From CAZYWA01 sp964650975 [NCBI: uncultured bacterium] (GTDB taxonomy: Bacteria; JADJOY01): a DNA stretch of 5,915 nucleotides. Below are positions 1-5,688 of the stretch, piece after piece; positions within the stretch are counted from its first letter, which is position 1; the number at the start of each line of letters is the position of its first letter. Where the stretch lies: the NCBI GenBank assembly GCA_964650975.1, contig CAZYWA010000503.1:1-5915 (forward strand), read 5' to 3'. The notes beneath the pieces are model-generated. The model was not told where the DNA came from, searched no databases, and saw only the letters and a list, made by a program, of their open reading frames with translations. A program made the translations under genes and the position numbers.

Positions 1-2
1 GG

Positions 3-28
3 CTGGAGGGACGCGGTCCCTCGCGTCC
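3..28 (+). repeat. Hairpin repeat copy 1
   Basis: The foot CTGGAG (3-8) is followed directly by a perfect 7-bp stem, GGACGCG (9-15) with CGCGTCC (22-28), enclosing the six-base loop GTCCCT (16-21). This copy can also fold differently, because GAGGGAC (6-12) is fully complementary to GTCCCTC (16-22). That would make the two folds mutually exclusive. Confidence 0.75.
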
Positions 29-57
29 GCAGCGCACGATTCGAGATGTGACGCGGC

Positions 58-85
58 GGCGGCGAGGGACCGCCGCCCCCTCCAG
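58..85 (-). repeat. Hairpin repeat copy 2
   Basis: Read on the minus strand: foot CTGGAG (85-80), two extra G (79-78), stem GGCGGCG (77-71), loop GTCCCT (70-65) and stem CGCCGCC (64-58). The stem is a perfect 7 bp and differs in sequence from copy 1, while loop and foot are identical. It is the only copy with bases between foot and stem. Confidence 0.75.
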
Positions 86-116
86 AACTGCGCTGGGCCG
101 ACGCGGTCCGAGAAGC

Positions 117-665
117 TCAGTGCGGGTGGGAGAGGAACCAGTCGACCGCGGACGCGAGCGACTCGAAGTGGGCGTCGGCGCGTGGAGCCGAATCGGGATA
201 GGGCTCGAGTGGGTCGATCACGCGCAGCGCGCGAGCGAAACCCGCCGCCCGCGCCGCGCCAATGTCCGACGGCGAATCGCCGATCATGGTGGCGAGGGTC
301 AGGTCGAGCTCGAGGTCGCGCGCGGCGCGCTCGAGGAGCAGGGTGCCGGGCTTGCGGCAGCGGCAGCCGTCGTTCGGCGCGTGCGGACACACGTAGATCG
401 CGTCGATCTTGCCGCCGCGCTCCTCGACCCGAGCGCGCAGGTGCGCGTGCACCGTCTCGACCTGGGCGAGTGTCAGGCGGCCGCGCCCGATGCCCGACTG
501 ATTGGTCACGATCACCAGCCGATGACCGGCGCGCGTGAGCCGCGCCATTGCGTCGAGAGCTCCCGGCAGGATCTCGAGCCGCGCGGGGCTCTCGACCCAG
601 TCGCCGGGAAGGCGGCGGTTCACCACTCCGTCTCGATCGAGGAAGACTGCCGGCCCTGGGCTCAT
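117..665 (-). CDS. gmhB: GmhB-like HAD-IIIA phosphatase (D-glycero-D-manno-heptose-1,7-bisphosphate 7-phosphatase)
   Basis: This 182-aa cytoplasmic phosphatase probably removes the 7-phosphate of heptose 1,7-bisphosphate in nucleotide-heptose synthesis for LPS core or other surface glycans. HAD motif I is FLDRDGVVN, with nucleophile D10 and acid/base D12. Motif II lies in VTNQSGIGRG (T54). The GmhB zinc site is C93-x-H95 and C101-x-C103, followed by K105-P106, and motif IV is GDSPSD (D130, D134). Length is close to E. coli GmhB (about 190 aa), with a short zinc loop. The frame stays open upstream to 794, but I chose the ATG at 665-663 because the HAD motif follows at once and this ATG overlaps the epimerase stop (ATGA), which suggests translational coupling. 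Related histidinol-phosphate phosphatases share the fold, so the exact sugar substrate is less certain than the family. The interrupted upstream gene may reduce its expression. Confidence 0.88.
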   Translation of the reverse strand: MSPGPAVFLDRDGVVNRRLPGDWVESPARLEILPGALDAMARLTRAGHRLVIVTNQSGIGRGRLTLAQVETVHAHLRARVEERGGKIDAIYVCPHAPNDGCRCRKPGTLLLERAARDLELDLTLATMIGDSPSDIGAARAAGFARALRVIDPLEPYPDSAPRADAHFESLASAVDWFLSHPH

Positions 666-1603
666 CGCGCTGGCTGGCCGCGCCGCTCGAGCTCGCGGAG
701 CCACTGCCAGGTGCGCCCCACTCCGGCGTCGAGCGAGATCGTGGGGGCGTAGCGGAGCAGCGATCGAGCCTCGCGGATGTCGAGCACGTTCCACGGCACG
801 TCGACGGGGCGCGCCGCTTGGTACGCCACGCGCGCGTTCAGACCGGTGACGCGGCGGATCGTCGCGACCAGCTCGTTCAGGCTCACTCCCACTCCGCTAC
901 CCACGTTGAGCAGCGTGACGGGCTCGCCTCCCCGCTCCACGACGCGTGCCGCGGCCTCGACCAGATCCGAGACGTGGATGTAGTCGCGCACCACCTCGCC
1001 GTCGCCCCAGATCTGGATGGGCTCGCCGGTCGCGGCGCGATTCAGGAACACCGTGACGGCGCCCTGGCTGGCGCGCGGGTCCTGGCGCTCGCCGTAGGGA
1101 TTCGAGCAGCGCAGGATCGACGCCCGCAAGCCGTGCCGCGAGGCGAAGACGGAGACGTATTTTTCCGCGGCGAGCTTGGTGACGCCGTAGCAGCCGATCG
1201 GGTTGGTGGCGTGCGACTCGGCGATCGGCTCGCGCGACGTCGGGCCGTAGACGGTGCCGCCCGACGAGAAGAACACCACGTGCTCGACGCCGTGGCGTAG
1301 CGCCGCCTTCAGGATCTCGGTGGTGAGCACCAGGTTCGACTGGATGTCGAAGGTGGGATCGTCCTAGGCGCTCTTGGGGAGCGTGCACCAGGCGAGGTGG
1401 AAGACGACGTTCACGCCGTCGAGGGCCGCGTCGAGCAGCGTTTCGTTGCCGATCTCGCCGTAGAGGTGCTCGACGCCAGTGGGGTCGGCGCGGAACCGCT
1501 CGGGCACGCGATCCAGCGATCGCACGGCGTGGCCCGCGGCGCTCAACCGGTCCTTGAGATGGGAGCCGATGAAGCCGCTTCCGCCGATCAGCAGCACCTT
1601 CAC
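662..1603 (-). pseudogene. NAD-dependent sugar-nucleotide epimerase/dehydratase (extended SDR), interrupted by one in-frame TAG
   Basis: Read through the TAG, this is a 313-residue extended short-chain dehydrogenase of the GalE/NAD-epimerase type, which modifies nucleotide-bound sugars using tightly bound NAD. The N-terminal Rossmann motif is GGSGFIGSHL (G7-x-x-G10-x-x-G13). The stretch FHLAW...LPKS follows, then SSGGTVYG (about 113-120) with the catalytic Ser/Thr, and the catalytic YGVTK (Y139, K143). NPYG and VRDYIHVSDLVEA, typical of the C-terminal sugar-binding half, come later. Codon 80 is TAG (1366-1364), between LPKSA and DDPTFDIQSN, where the family normally continues without a break. 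As written, translation gives 79 residues; a separate 222-residue piece could restart from a GTG at 1330. Everything else is intact, so this is a recent nonsense mutation, a sequencing error, or read-through. The sequence does not look like HldD; the substrate is unknown. It is first in an operon with gmhB. Confidence 0.85.
1364..1366 (-). other. In-frame amber codon inside the epimerase gene
   Basis: The plus-strand triplet cta reads TAG in the epimerase frame. The codons on both sides (S-A before, D-D-P after) continue the conserved family sequence in the same frame, so nothing is inserted or deleted. One base change from CAG, GAG, AAG or TCG would explain it. TAG is not the stop of any of the seven well-supported genes in the window. 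Confidence 0.9.
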
Positions 1604-1734
1604 GTGAGCCGCCGTGCTCGGATCGCGTGTGCTTGCGGTTGTGTGGCGCGTGCGGTTGATTGCATGATGATCCGTCGGCGCGCGTCGGGCACCGGATGCC
1701 GCGACGCTCGACTCCGATCCTATCGTAACGAGCG
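1604..1734. promoter_or_regulatory. Divergent intergenic region with a TGCGGTTG direct repeat
   Basis: These 131 bp separate the start of the minus-strand epimerase operon (ATG at 1603) from the plus-strand M23 gene (ATG at 1735), so promoters for both should lie here. I could not identify a convincing -35/-10 pair on either strand; TATCGT close to the M23 start resembles a -10 box only weakly. The octamer TGCGGTTG occurs at 1634-1641 and 1651-1658, 17 bp apart, and could be a regulator site. Neither gene has a strong Shine-Dalgarno sequence. Confidence 0.4.
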
Positions 1735-2490
1735 ATGATCCCGGACCGGGAAGCCCGCTGGCCGCGGCTCGGAATCGTCCGGGGCCTCGTGGTGGCGGCG
1801 TTTTGCCTGACGCCGGCCTGCACCGCGATCAACCGGGTCGTGCCGATCCAGTCCGCGCCGACGCCGGTGTCGGCGGCGGGCTTCCGGTTGCCGGCCGACG
1901 GTGTCGTGACGTCGACGTTCGGGATGCGCTCGCTGCTCGGCACCACCCGCATGCACAAAGGCATCGACTTCCAGGGAACCTGGCTGGTCGGCGCCGTGTT
2001 CGCGGCGGCGGATGGGGTGGTGACGCTGAGCCAGACCAGCGAAACCTACGGCGAGTGGATCGAGATCAAGCACCCGAACGGCTACTCGACGCGCTACGCG
2101 CACATGACCTGGCGGCACGCGTCGGCGGGGGCCGAGGTGAAGCAGGGCGACGTGATCGGCCGGTTCGGCTCGACCGGCCGCTCGACGGCGACCCATCTGC
2201 ATTTCGAGATCCTGAAGAACGGCGTCCAGATCGATCCGCTGCCGCTCATGCCGCACGTGACGGTGGTGGGCGACAGCGGTCGGGCCAAGGCGGACGCGGC
2301 GGCGGCACCGCCCCCACCACCCGCGGCGGCGGCCGCGCCTCCGGCCGACGCGGCAGCGGCCAAGAAGGCATCGAAGAGCAAGTCGAAGAAGAACGCTCCG
2401 GGCGAGCCCGTGCCTCCGGCGGCGGCTCCCGCTCCGCCACCGCCGGCCGCTCCGCCGCCCGAGGCACCTCCCGGCGACGAGGGCGAGTGA
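1735..2490 (+). CDS. M23 family (LytM/peptidoglycan DD-metallopeptidase) probable lipoprotein
   Basis: This 251-aa envelope protein probably cleaves peptide cross-bridges of peptidoglycan. A charged N-terminus precedes a hydrophobic stretch (about 12-25) and C29 in LTPAC, which suggests a lipoprotein signal; the lipobox is imperfect, with T rather than L at -3. The M23 domain (about 50-170) keeps all zinc and catalytic residues: H74-x3-D78 in MHKGID, H123 in RYAHM and H154-x-H156 in THLHFE. It therefore looks active rather than a degenerate amidase activator. After about residue 187 the protein becomes an Ala/Pro-rich tail with a lysine/serine patch (210-219), probably disordered and perhaps wall-contacting. 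The ATG at 1735 is chosen because it supplies the signal's charged region, although the Shine-Dalgarno is weak. The methyltransferase gene follows after 19 bp and is probably co-transcribed. Confidence 0.9.
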   Translation: MIPDREARWPRLGIVRGLVVAAFCLTPACTAINRVVPIQSAPTPVSAAGFRLPADGVVTSTFGMRSLLGTTRMHKGIDFQGTWLVGAVFAAADGVVTLSQTSETYGEWIEIKHPNGYSTRYAHMTWRHASAGAEVKQGDVIGRFGSTGRSTATHLHFEILKNGVQIDPLPLMPHVTVVGDSGRAKADAAAAPPPPPAAAAAPPADAAAAKKASKSKSKKNAPGEPVPPAAAPAPPPPAAPPPEAPPGDEGE

Positions 2491-2509
2491 GCGTTCGGGC
2501 CGCTCCGCG

Positions 2510-3127
2510 GTGAGCGCGCGCGGCGACTACTGGCGTCACGGCCTCTGGCGAATCGACCTCGCGCTGGCGCGCTCGTGGTCGCTGGGCCGCGCCTACGGAG
2601 CGTCGCTCGGCGAGCGCAAGGCGCTGCCGGGCGGAAACGTGAACCTCACCTACGGCGAAACGCCGTGGGGCGCGATTCACCGCATTCTCACGCGCTTGGC
2701 GCTCGGCCCCGGCGACACGTTTCTGGAGCTCGGCTCCGGCACCGGCCGGTTCTCGCTGATGGCGGCGCGTCTCACCGGCTGCAAGGCGGTGGGCGTGGAT
2801 CTGGTCGCGCCCTTCGTGGATCGAGCCAATCGGATCGCTCGCGATCGAGGTCTGGCGCCGCGCTGCCGGTTCGAGGAGCGGGATTTCTTCGCCATGCCTT
2901 GGGCCGATGCGACGGTGGTCTACTGCGCGACCACCACGTTCGACGACGCGACGCTCGCGCGCTTCGATTCCAAATGCGGCGAGCTCGCCCGGGACGCGCG
3001 CGTGGTGACCGTCACCCATCCGGTCCGGAACCCCGCCTTCCGCCAGGAATGGATGGAGGTGCTCGACTACTCGTGGGGTCCGGGCACCGCGTTCATCCAG
3101 CGGGCGAACTCCTCGGCATCGCGTTGA
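2510..3127 (+). CDS. Class I SAM-dependent methyltransferase
   Basis: This 205-aa soluble protein has a Rossmann methyltransferase core. YGETPWGAIHRIL (48-60) precedes motif I, LELGSGTGR (72-80), which binds S-adenosylmethionine. D97 in VGVDLV is the acidic ribose-binding position, D125 in ERDFF is motif III, and VYCATTTFDD (137-146) occupies the motif IV/post-strand 4 site. The order YGET - glycine loop - short polar strand followed by FD resembles DOT1/FAM173-type protein lysine methyltransferases; this is a resemblance from memory, and the substrate is unknown. There is no signal or membrane segment. The start is GTG at 2510, 19 bp after the M23 stop, with no clear Shine-Dalgarno, so translation may depend on the upstream gene. 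A promoter for the next gene overlaps its stop codon. Confidence 0.85.
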   Translation: MSARGDYWRHGLWRIDLALARSWSLGRAYGASLGERKALPGGNVNLTYGETPWGAIHRILTRLALGPGDTFLELGSGTGRFSLMAARLTGCKAVGVDLVAPFVDRANRIARDRGLAPRCRFEERDFFAMPWADATVVYCATTTFDDATLARFDSKCGELARDARVVTVTHPVRNPAFRQEWMEVLDYSWGPGTAFIQRANSSASR

Positions 3128-3153
3128 CCGGCCGAAACCGAAGCAACTATGCT
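3124..3153 (+). promoter_or_regulatory. Probable sigma70-type promoter for the DUF4124 gene
   Basis: TTGACC (3124-3129, five of six matches to TTGACA) is separated by 18 bp from TATGCT (3148-3153, four of six matches to TATAAT). The -35 box overlaps the methyltransferase stop codon (TGA, 3125-3127 in TTGA context). Transcription would start near 3160, giving a leader of about 50 nt before the TTG at 3213. This stretch is locally AT-richer than its surroundings. Confidence 0.5.
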
Positions 3154-3201
3154 CGCCCGGCGCCGAAACCCGGTGTTTCGTGGGCGCTTGAAACTTGTCG
3201 G

Positions 3202-3206
3202 GGAGG
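3202..3206 (+). promoter_or_regulatory. Ribosome binding site deciding a TTG start
   Basis: GGAGG, within GGGGAGGTG (3200-3208), lies 6 nt before the TTG at 3213. It is the best Shine-Dalgarno in the window. It falls inside the frame if the earlier TTG at 3195 is used, so the 3213 start is favoured. Confidence 0.75.
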
Positions 3207-3212
3207 TGCCGC

Positions 3213-3923
3213 TTGCCAGACCTGCGAGCTCGCAAACCGCTCGAGTGGAAGTCACGGTCGCGGATCGCGATCGTGTGCACGCTGGTGTGGATCGGCTCGC
3301 TCGGGCTCGCCGGCCAAGCACAGGCCAAGTTGTACAAGTGGGTCGACGCGAGCGGGAAGGCGAGCTTCGGCACCACGCCTCCGCCTCCCGATTACGCGTG
3401 GGTCGACGAGCGCGGGGTCTTCTACAACCGCGCGGCCGTGGACGGGAAAAACCTGACCTACATCGGCACGGCGCCCGAAAAGAAGGTCGAGACGCGCGGA
3501 CCGCTCAAGCGCTCTCCCGGCTTCGGCGCCGGCAAGAGCGCGGCGTGGGACAGCTCGCAGCTGCGCTCGGCTCAGCCGGTGCAGGTGGGCCTCAAGGACC
3601 AGTTCCTGCCGATCGACGGGAGCGACAAGGTGGTGGTCGGCCTCACCGGATCCATCGACAAGGGCAGCGACTGCTTCACGGTCGAGTTCGACAATCGCGG
3701 CGACGCCACGCTGACCGAGGTGCGCGCCGCGTTCACCCTCTACACCAGCAACGTGTTCATCGGCGATCGGGTCATCACCGTCCCCGAGCTCCCCAAGGGG
3801 ACCAAGACCGCCTCGATCTGCGAAGGTGCGGGCCACGTCTCGTTCGCGGACGGGATGGCGCTCGACCACATGACCTGGAAGGTCGGCGGCGAGCAGAAGA
3901 ACTGGCCCTCGCCCAAGTCGTGA
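3213..3923 (+). CDS. Exported DUF4124 domain-containing protein
   Basis: With the TTG at 3213 the product is 236 aa. A basic N-terminus and hydrophobic segment (about 18-33) end in AQA38, a good signal peptidase I site, so it is probably periplasmic. The mature protein starts with KLYKWVD, the hallmark of DUF4124, whose function is unknown. Two similar blocks occur exactly 20 residues apart: Y41-x-WVD-x-x-G and Y61-x-WVD-x-x-G, with the proline run PPPP between them. After a linker (about 88-122), the C-terminal half (about 123-225) looks like a beta-sandwich of the kind that begins with a strand-N-x-G turn (FDNRGDATLTEV). C154 and C203 are the only cysteines of the mature protein and could form a disulfide. 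It has its own probable promoter and a strong ribosome binding site; the next gene follows after 41 bp. The role is not known. Confidence 0.8.
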   Translation: MPDLRARKPLEWKSRSRIAIVCTLVWIGSLGLAGQAQAKLYKWVDASGKASFGTTPPPPDYAWVDERGVFYNRAAVDGKNLTYIGTAPEKKVETRGPLKRSPGFGAGKSAAWDSSQLRSAQPVQVGLKDQFLPIDGSDKVVVGLTGSIDKGSDCFTVEFDNRGDATLTEVRAAFTLYTSNVFIGDRVITVPELPKGTKTASICEGAGHVSFADGMALDHMTWKVGGEQKNWPSPKS

Positions 3924-3954
3924 CGTGAAAGCGTCGCTCACCCCGCGTTACCCC

Positions 3955-3958
3955 GGAG
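3955..3958 (+). promoter_or_regulatory. Ribosome binding site for the TTG-started gene at 3965
   Basis: GGAG at 3955-3958 is followed by 6 nt and then TTG at 3965-3967. The spacing is ideal and supports this rare start over the GTG twelve codons downstream. Confidence 0.6.
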
Positions 3959-3964
3959 CATTCG

Positions 3965-4474
3965 TTGGAGCCCATTCGTCACATCGAGCGCGAGGAGCCG
4001 GTGGATGTCGCCGCCCGCGCGGAAGAATTGTGCGGTGCGATCGCGAGCCAGCTGCAGCGTCAAGGTGACGAGGTGGTGCTAGCGGGTGCGGTGCGAATCG
4101 GAGCGCGCAGCCTGTCGATCGTCACCGAGGACGGTCCGACCGCCATCAAGCGCCGCCTGAGCGATGCCAGCTCCCGGCTGCGCGACATGAACGAGACCTT
4201 GGGTGTGATGCTGTCCGACGAGCGGCTGGCGAGCATCGTCAAGACCGCCGGCGAGGGGCATCCGCTGGTGGTCCGACTGGGCGTGGTGAGGAAGCTCACC
4301 GACACCGTCGACCGCGCGCTCGAGTCGCTGGCGCTGGTCGACGAGACGCCCGCGATGGAAGTGGATCTGCAGCGCCTCCACCAGACGCTTGCCGATCTTC
4401 TGGCGTGCGCGGCCACGCCCATCGGCGCGCCGCTCGTCGCCACCCACGTCACCGAAGCGGAATTCCGGGTGTGA
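3965..4474 (+). CDS. Hypothetical protein, 169 aa, mostly helical
   Basis: I do not recognise a family. The product is soluble, with no signal peptide or membrane segment. It begins with an acidic amphipathic stretch (about 8-33, including AEELCGAIASQLQRQ). A short beta-like section (about 36-55, EVVLAGAVRIGARSLSIVTEDG) follows, then long helices (about 59-85, 105-125 and 130-155) that could pack as a helical bundle. Coding is supported by the long open frame, strong GC at third codon positions and a GGAG six bases before the TTG start. It lies 41 bp after the DUF4124 gene in the same direction and may be co-transcribed, so the two could act in the same process. It converges with the histidine phosphatase gene, the stops being separated by 34 bp. 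Confidence 0.7.
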   Translation: MEPIRHIEREEPVDVAARAEELCGAIASQLQRQGDEVVLAGAVRIGARSLSIVTEDGPTAIKRRLSDASSRLRDMNETLGVMLSDERLASIVKTAGEGHPLVVRLGVVRKLTDTVDRALESLALVDETPAMEVDLQRLHQTLADLLACAATPIGAPLVATHVTEAEFRV

Positions 4475-4484
4475 ATTTCCCGGG

Positions 4485-4510
4485 GAAGCGTCGCCCGGGC
4501 GCGGTGCTTC
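4485..4510. terminator. Possible bidirectional terminator between convergent genes
   Basis: GAAGC (4485-4489) pairs with GCTTC (4506-4510), and inside it CGC pairs with GCG around CCGG, giving an interrupted GC-rich stem. It sits between two convergent genes and overlaps the phosphatase stop. There is no U-tract on either side, so any terminator function is uncertain. Confidence 0.3.
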
Positions 4511-5207
4511 AAGGGGCGGTCAAGTGACCGTGCTCGGCGTATTCGACGATCCGGTAGCGGCCGGACGCGAAGAGCTCCACCTGCGTGACCGAGCCGTTCC
4601 GGATGTACGGGCGGCGCACGGAATTCTTGATGCGCGCCGCGGGGTCGGCGAGGTAGTTCGCGAAGAAGTAGATCAGGTAGCCGTGGCTGAAGATCGCGAT
4701 CGAGTCGCGCGGGCCGTGGTTCTCGCGTAGCTCGCGCAGGAAGTGCACCAGCCGCTCGACCACCGCGAGCGGGCTCTCTCCGCCCTCGGTGGTGTCGCGC
4801 AGCCAGCGCGACCAGTACATCGGTAGCAGCACGCTGCCCACGACTCCGGCCCGCGCCCGCTCGGGGATCGGCAGGCGCTGCACGGCCTTGAGGAACGGCG
4901 CCGCCCGCGAGTCGCGGCCCAGGCGCCCGCAGCGGATCTCGACCAGGTCCGGATTCTCGGTGACCGCGACGCCGGTGGCTTCCGCGGTGAAATCCGCGGT
5001 CTCTCGCGCGCGCTTGAGCGGGCTCGCGTAGATCGCGTCGATGCCGCGCTTCTTGAGGTGGCTCGCCACGCGCCGCGCCTCGTCGCGCCCGCGCTCCGTC
5101 AACGGCCCCTGATGCTCACCGTTGAAGAACCGGTCGATCATCTCGTGCTCGACCACCGAGACGGACGGGAACTCCATCTCGCCGTGACGGACCCAGTAGA
5201 GACGCAT
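4509..5207 (-). CDS. Histidine phosphatase family protein (phosphoglycerate mutase-like)
   Basis: This 232-aa cytoplasmic enzyme belongs to the branch 1 histidine phosphatases, which transfer a phosphate through a phosphohistidine. The N-terminal VRHGE gives the nucleophile H8 with R7. SPLKRARETA (62-71) supplies the second phosphate-binding arginine, E90 in VEIRCGRL is the likely acid, and FSHGYLI supplies the second catalytic H175. EGGESP (141-146) is the usual conserved loop before the C-terminal helix. The catalytic set is complete. The region about 98-138, with PMYWSRWLRD, is longer than in minimal members. The ATG at 5207 places the RHG motif at residues 7-9, as normal, so the start is secure despite no clear Shine-Dalgarno. 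The substrate is not predictable from sequence; cofactor-dependent mutase, sugar phosphatase or cobalamin-pathway (CobC-like) activity are all possible. No neighbour narrows this. Confidence 0.9.
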   Translation of the reverse strand: MRLYWVRHGEMEFPSVSVVEHEMIDRFFNGEHQGPLTERGRDEARRVASHLKKRGIDAIYASPLKRARETADFTAEATGVAVTENPDLVEIRCGRLGRDSRAAPFLKAVQRLPIPERARAGVVGSVLLPMYWSRWLRDTTEGGESPLAVVERLVHFLRELRENHGPRDSIAIFSHGYLIYFFANYLADPAARIKNSVRRPYIRNGSVTQVELFASGRYRIVEYAEHGHLTAP

Positions 5208-5525
5208 GACGGTTACGTGTTCACGCGAGGAGGGCCGAACGCGAGCCGTCTATCTTATCCGCGCCTGAGCCCTGTATCCGGTTCAGTCCGGGGTCGATGC
5301 CCATTTGGCGGCGCGGCGGCGGGCGCTCGCCCCGGGGCACGGCCGGCCATCGTATCGACGCTTGAGGCGGGCCGGCCTGCATTCGGCCTCGCGCCAACGT
5401 CATCGCGACGACCACGCCGGTTCGATGCTCGGCCTCGAGCACCCCGGTGCGAACGCCCGCCACCGCGCCGCCCTGCGATCGATCGCAAACGGACGCACGG
5501 CCCGTCGCACGATTCGCTCGCTCGC
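5208..5525. other. Gene-free stretch upstream of the histidine phosphatase
   Basis: Open frames exist on both strands here, but their translations are low-complexity Arg/Ala/Pro-rich sequence with no recognisable motif, as expected of random GC-rich DNA. The phosphatase promoter should lie near its left end. TAAGAT on the minus strand (5257-5252) could be a -10 box, about 45 bp before the start codon, but I find no matching -35. The only other structure I see is the GGCCGGCC pair. Confidence 0.5.
5341..5377. repeat. Duplicated GGCCGGCC palindromes forming an inverted repeat
   Basis: The self-complementary octamer GGCCGGCC occurs at 5341-5348 and again at 5370-5377, with 21 bp between. The copies can pair as an 8-bp stem with a 21-nt loop, or each may be a separate dyad site. 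It is distinct from the GTCCCT hairpin family, and chance is not excluded in such GC-rich DNA. Confidence 0.35.
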
Positions 5526-5553
5526 CTGGAGGGGCGTCGGTCCCTCGACGCCC
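5526..5553 (+). repeat. Hairpin repeat copy 3 (unpaired)
   Basis: The foot CTGGAG (5526-5531) is followed directly by a perfect 8-bp stem, GGGCGTCG (5532-5539) with CGACGCCC (5546-5553), around loop GTCCCT (5540-5545). It has no inverted partner at the usual 29-30 nt; the next copy, 77 nt downstream, has the same orientation. Confidence 0.75.
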
Positions 5554-5630
5554 GGCGGGCGACTGCGCCGCCGCTCGAGCGCTGGGCCACCGAGCGGACC
5601 CATCGCCCACCCTTCCGACCGGCGGGCGGT

Positions 5631-5658
5631 TTGGAGCGTGCGCGGTCCCTCGCGCGCG
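5631..5658 (+). repeat. Hairpin repeat copy 4
   Basis: The foot is TTGGAG (5631-5636), differing by one base from the others. The stem CGTGCGCG (5637-5644) pairs with CGCGCGCG (5651-5658) as 8 bp including one G-T (G-U) wobble. The loop is GTCCCT (5645-5650). Confidence 0.7.
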
Positions 5659-5688
5659 AGCGCCGGGACGGGCACCCTTCGATCGCTT

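Larger units (their letters stand above)
3..85. repeat. Inverted pair of hairpin repeats (REP/BIME-like unit), 83 bp
   Basis: Two copies of the window's hairpin repeat face each other: one on the plus strand (3-28) and one on the minus strand (58-85), separated by a 29-nt linker. The unit begins with CTGGAG and ends with its complement CTCCAG, so it has short terminal inverted repeats. It lies 31 bp past the stop of the minus-strand GmhB gene and could also act as a 3' structure or terminator for that operon. The same geometry recurs at 5631-5716. The resemblance to BIMEs (paired REP sequences) is inference. Confidence 0.7.

Noticed and set aside
33-43. CGCACGATTCG occurs here and at 5506-5516, both near hairpin repeats
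   Set aside because: The position relative to the repeats differs (inside a linker versus upstream of a foot), and an 11-base match within 6 kb of biased composition is expected by chance.
3-85. CRISPR array or integron attachment sites as an explanation for the repeats
   Set aside because: Copies alternate in orientation, stems differ in sequence, and spacing is not that of regular direct repeats. No integrase core-site motif or Cas gene is present.
48-752. Plus-strand open frames opposite the epimerase-GmhB operon
   Set aside because: They are antisense shadows of genes with clear catalytic motifs and show no motifs of their own.
1328-1603. Treating the two epimerase pieces as separate genes
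   Set aside because: They are in the same frame, separated by a single stop, and together give one uninterrupted family-length protein. The C-terminal piece alone lacks the NAD-binding motif.
5252-5257. A full promoter for the histidine phosphatase around TAAGAT (minus strand)
   Set aside because: No -35 hexamer lies at 16-19 bp upstream, so only a weak -10-like match remains.
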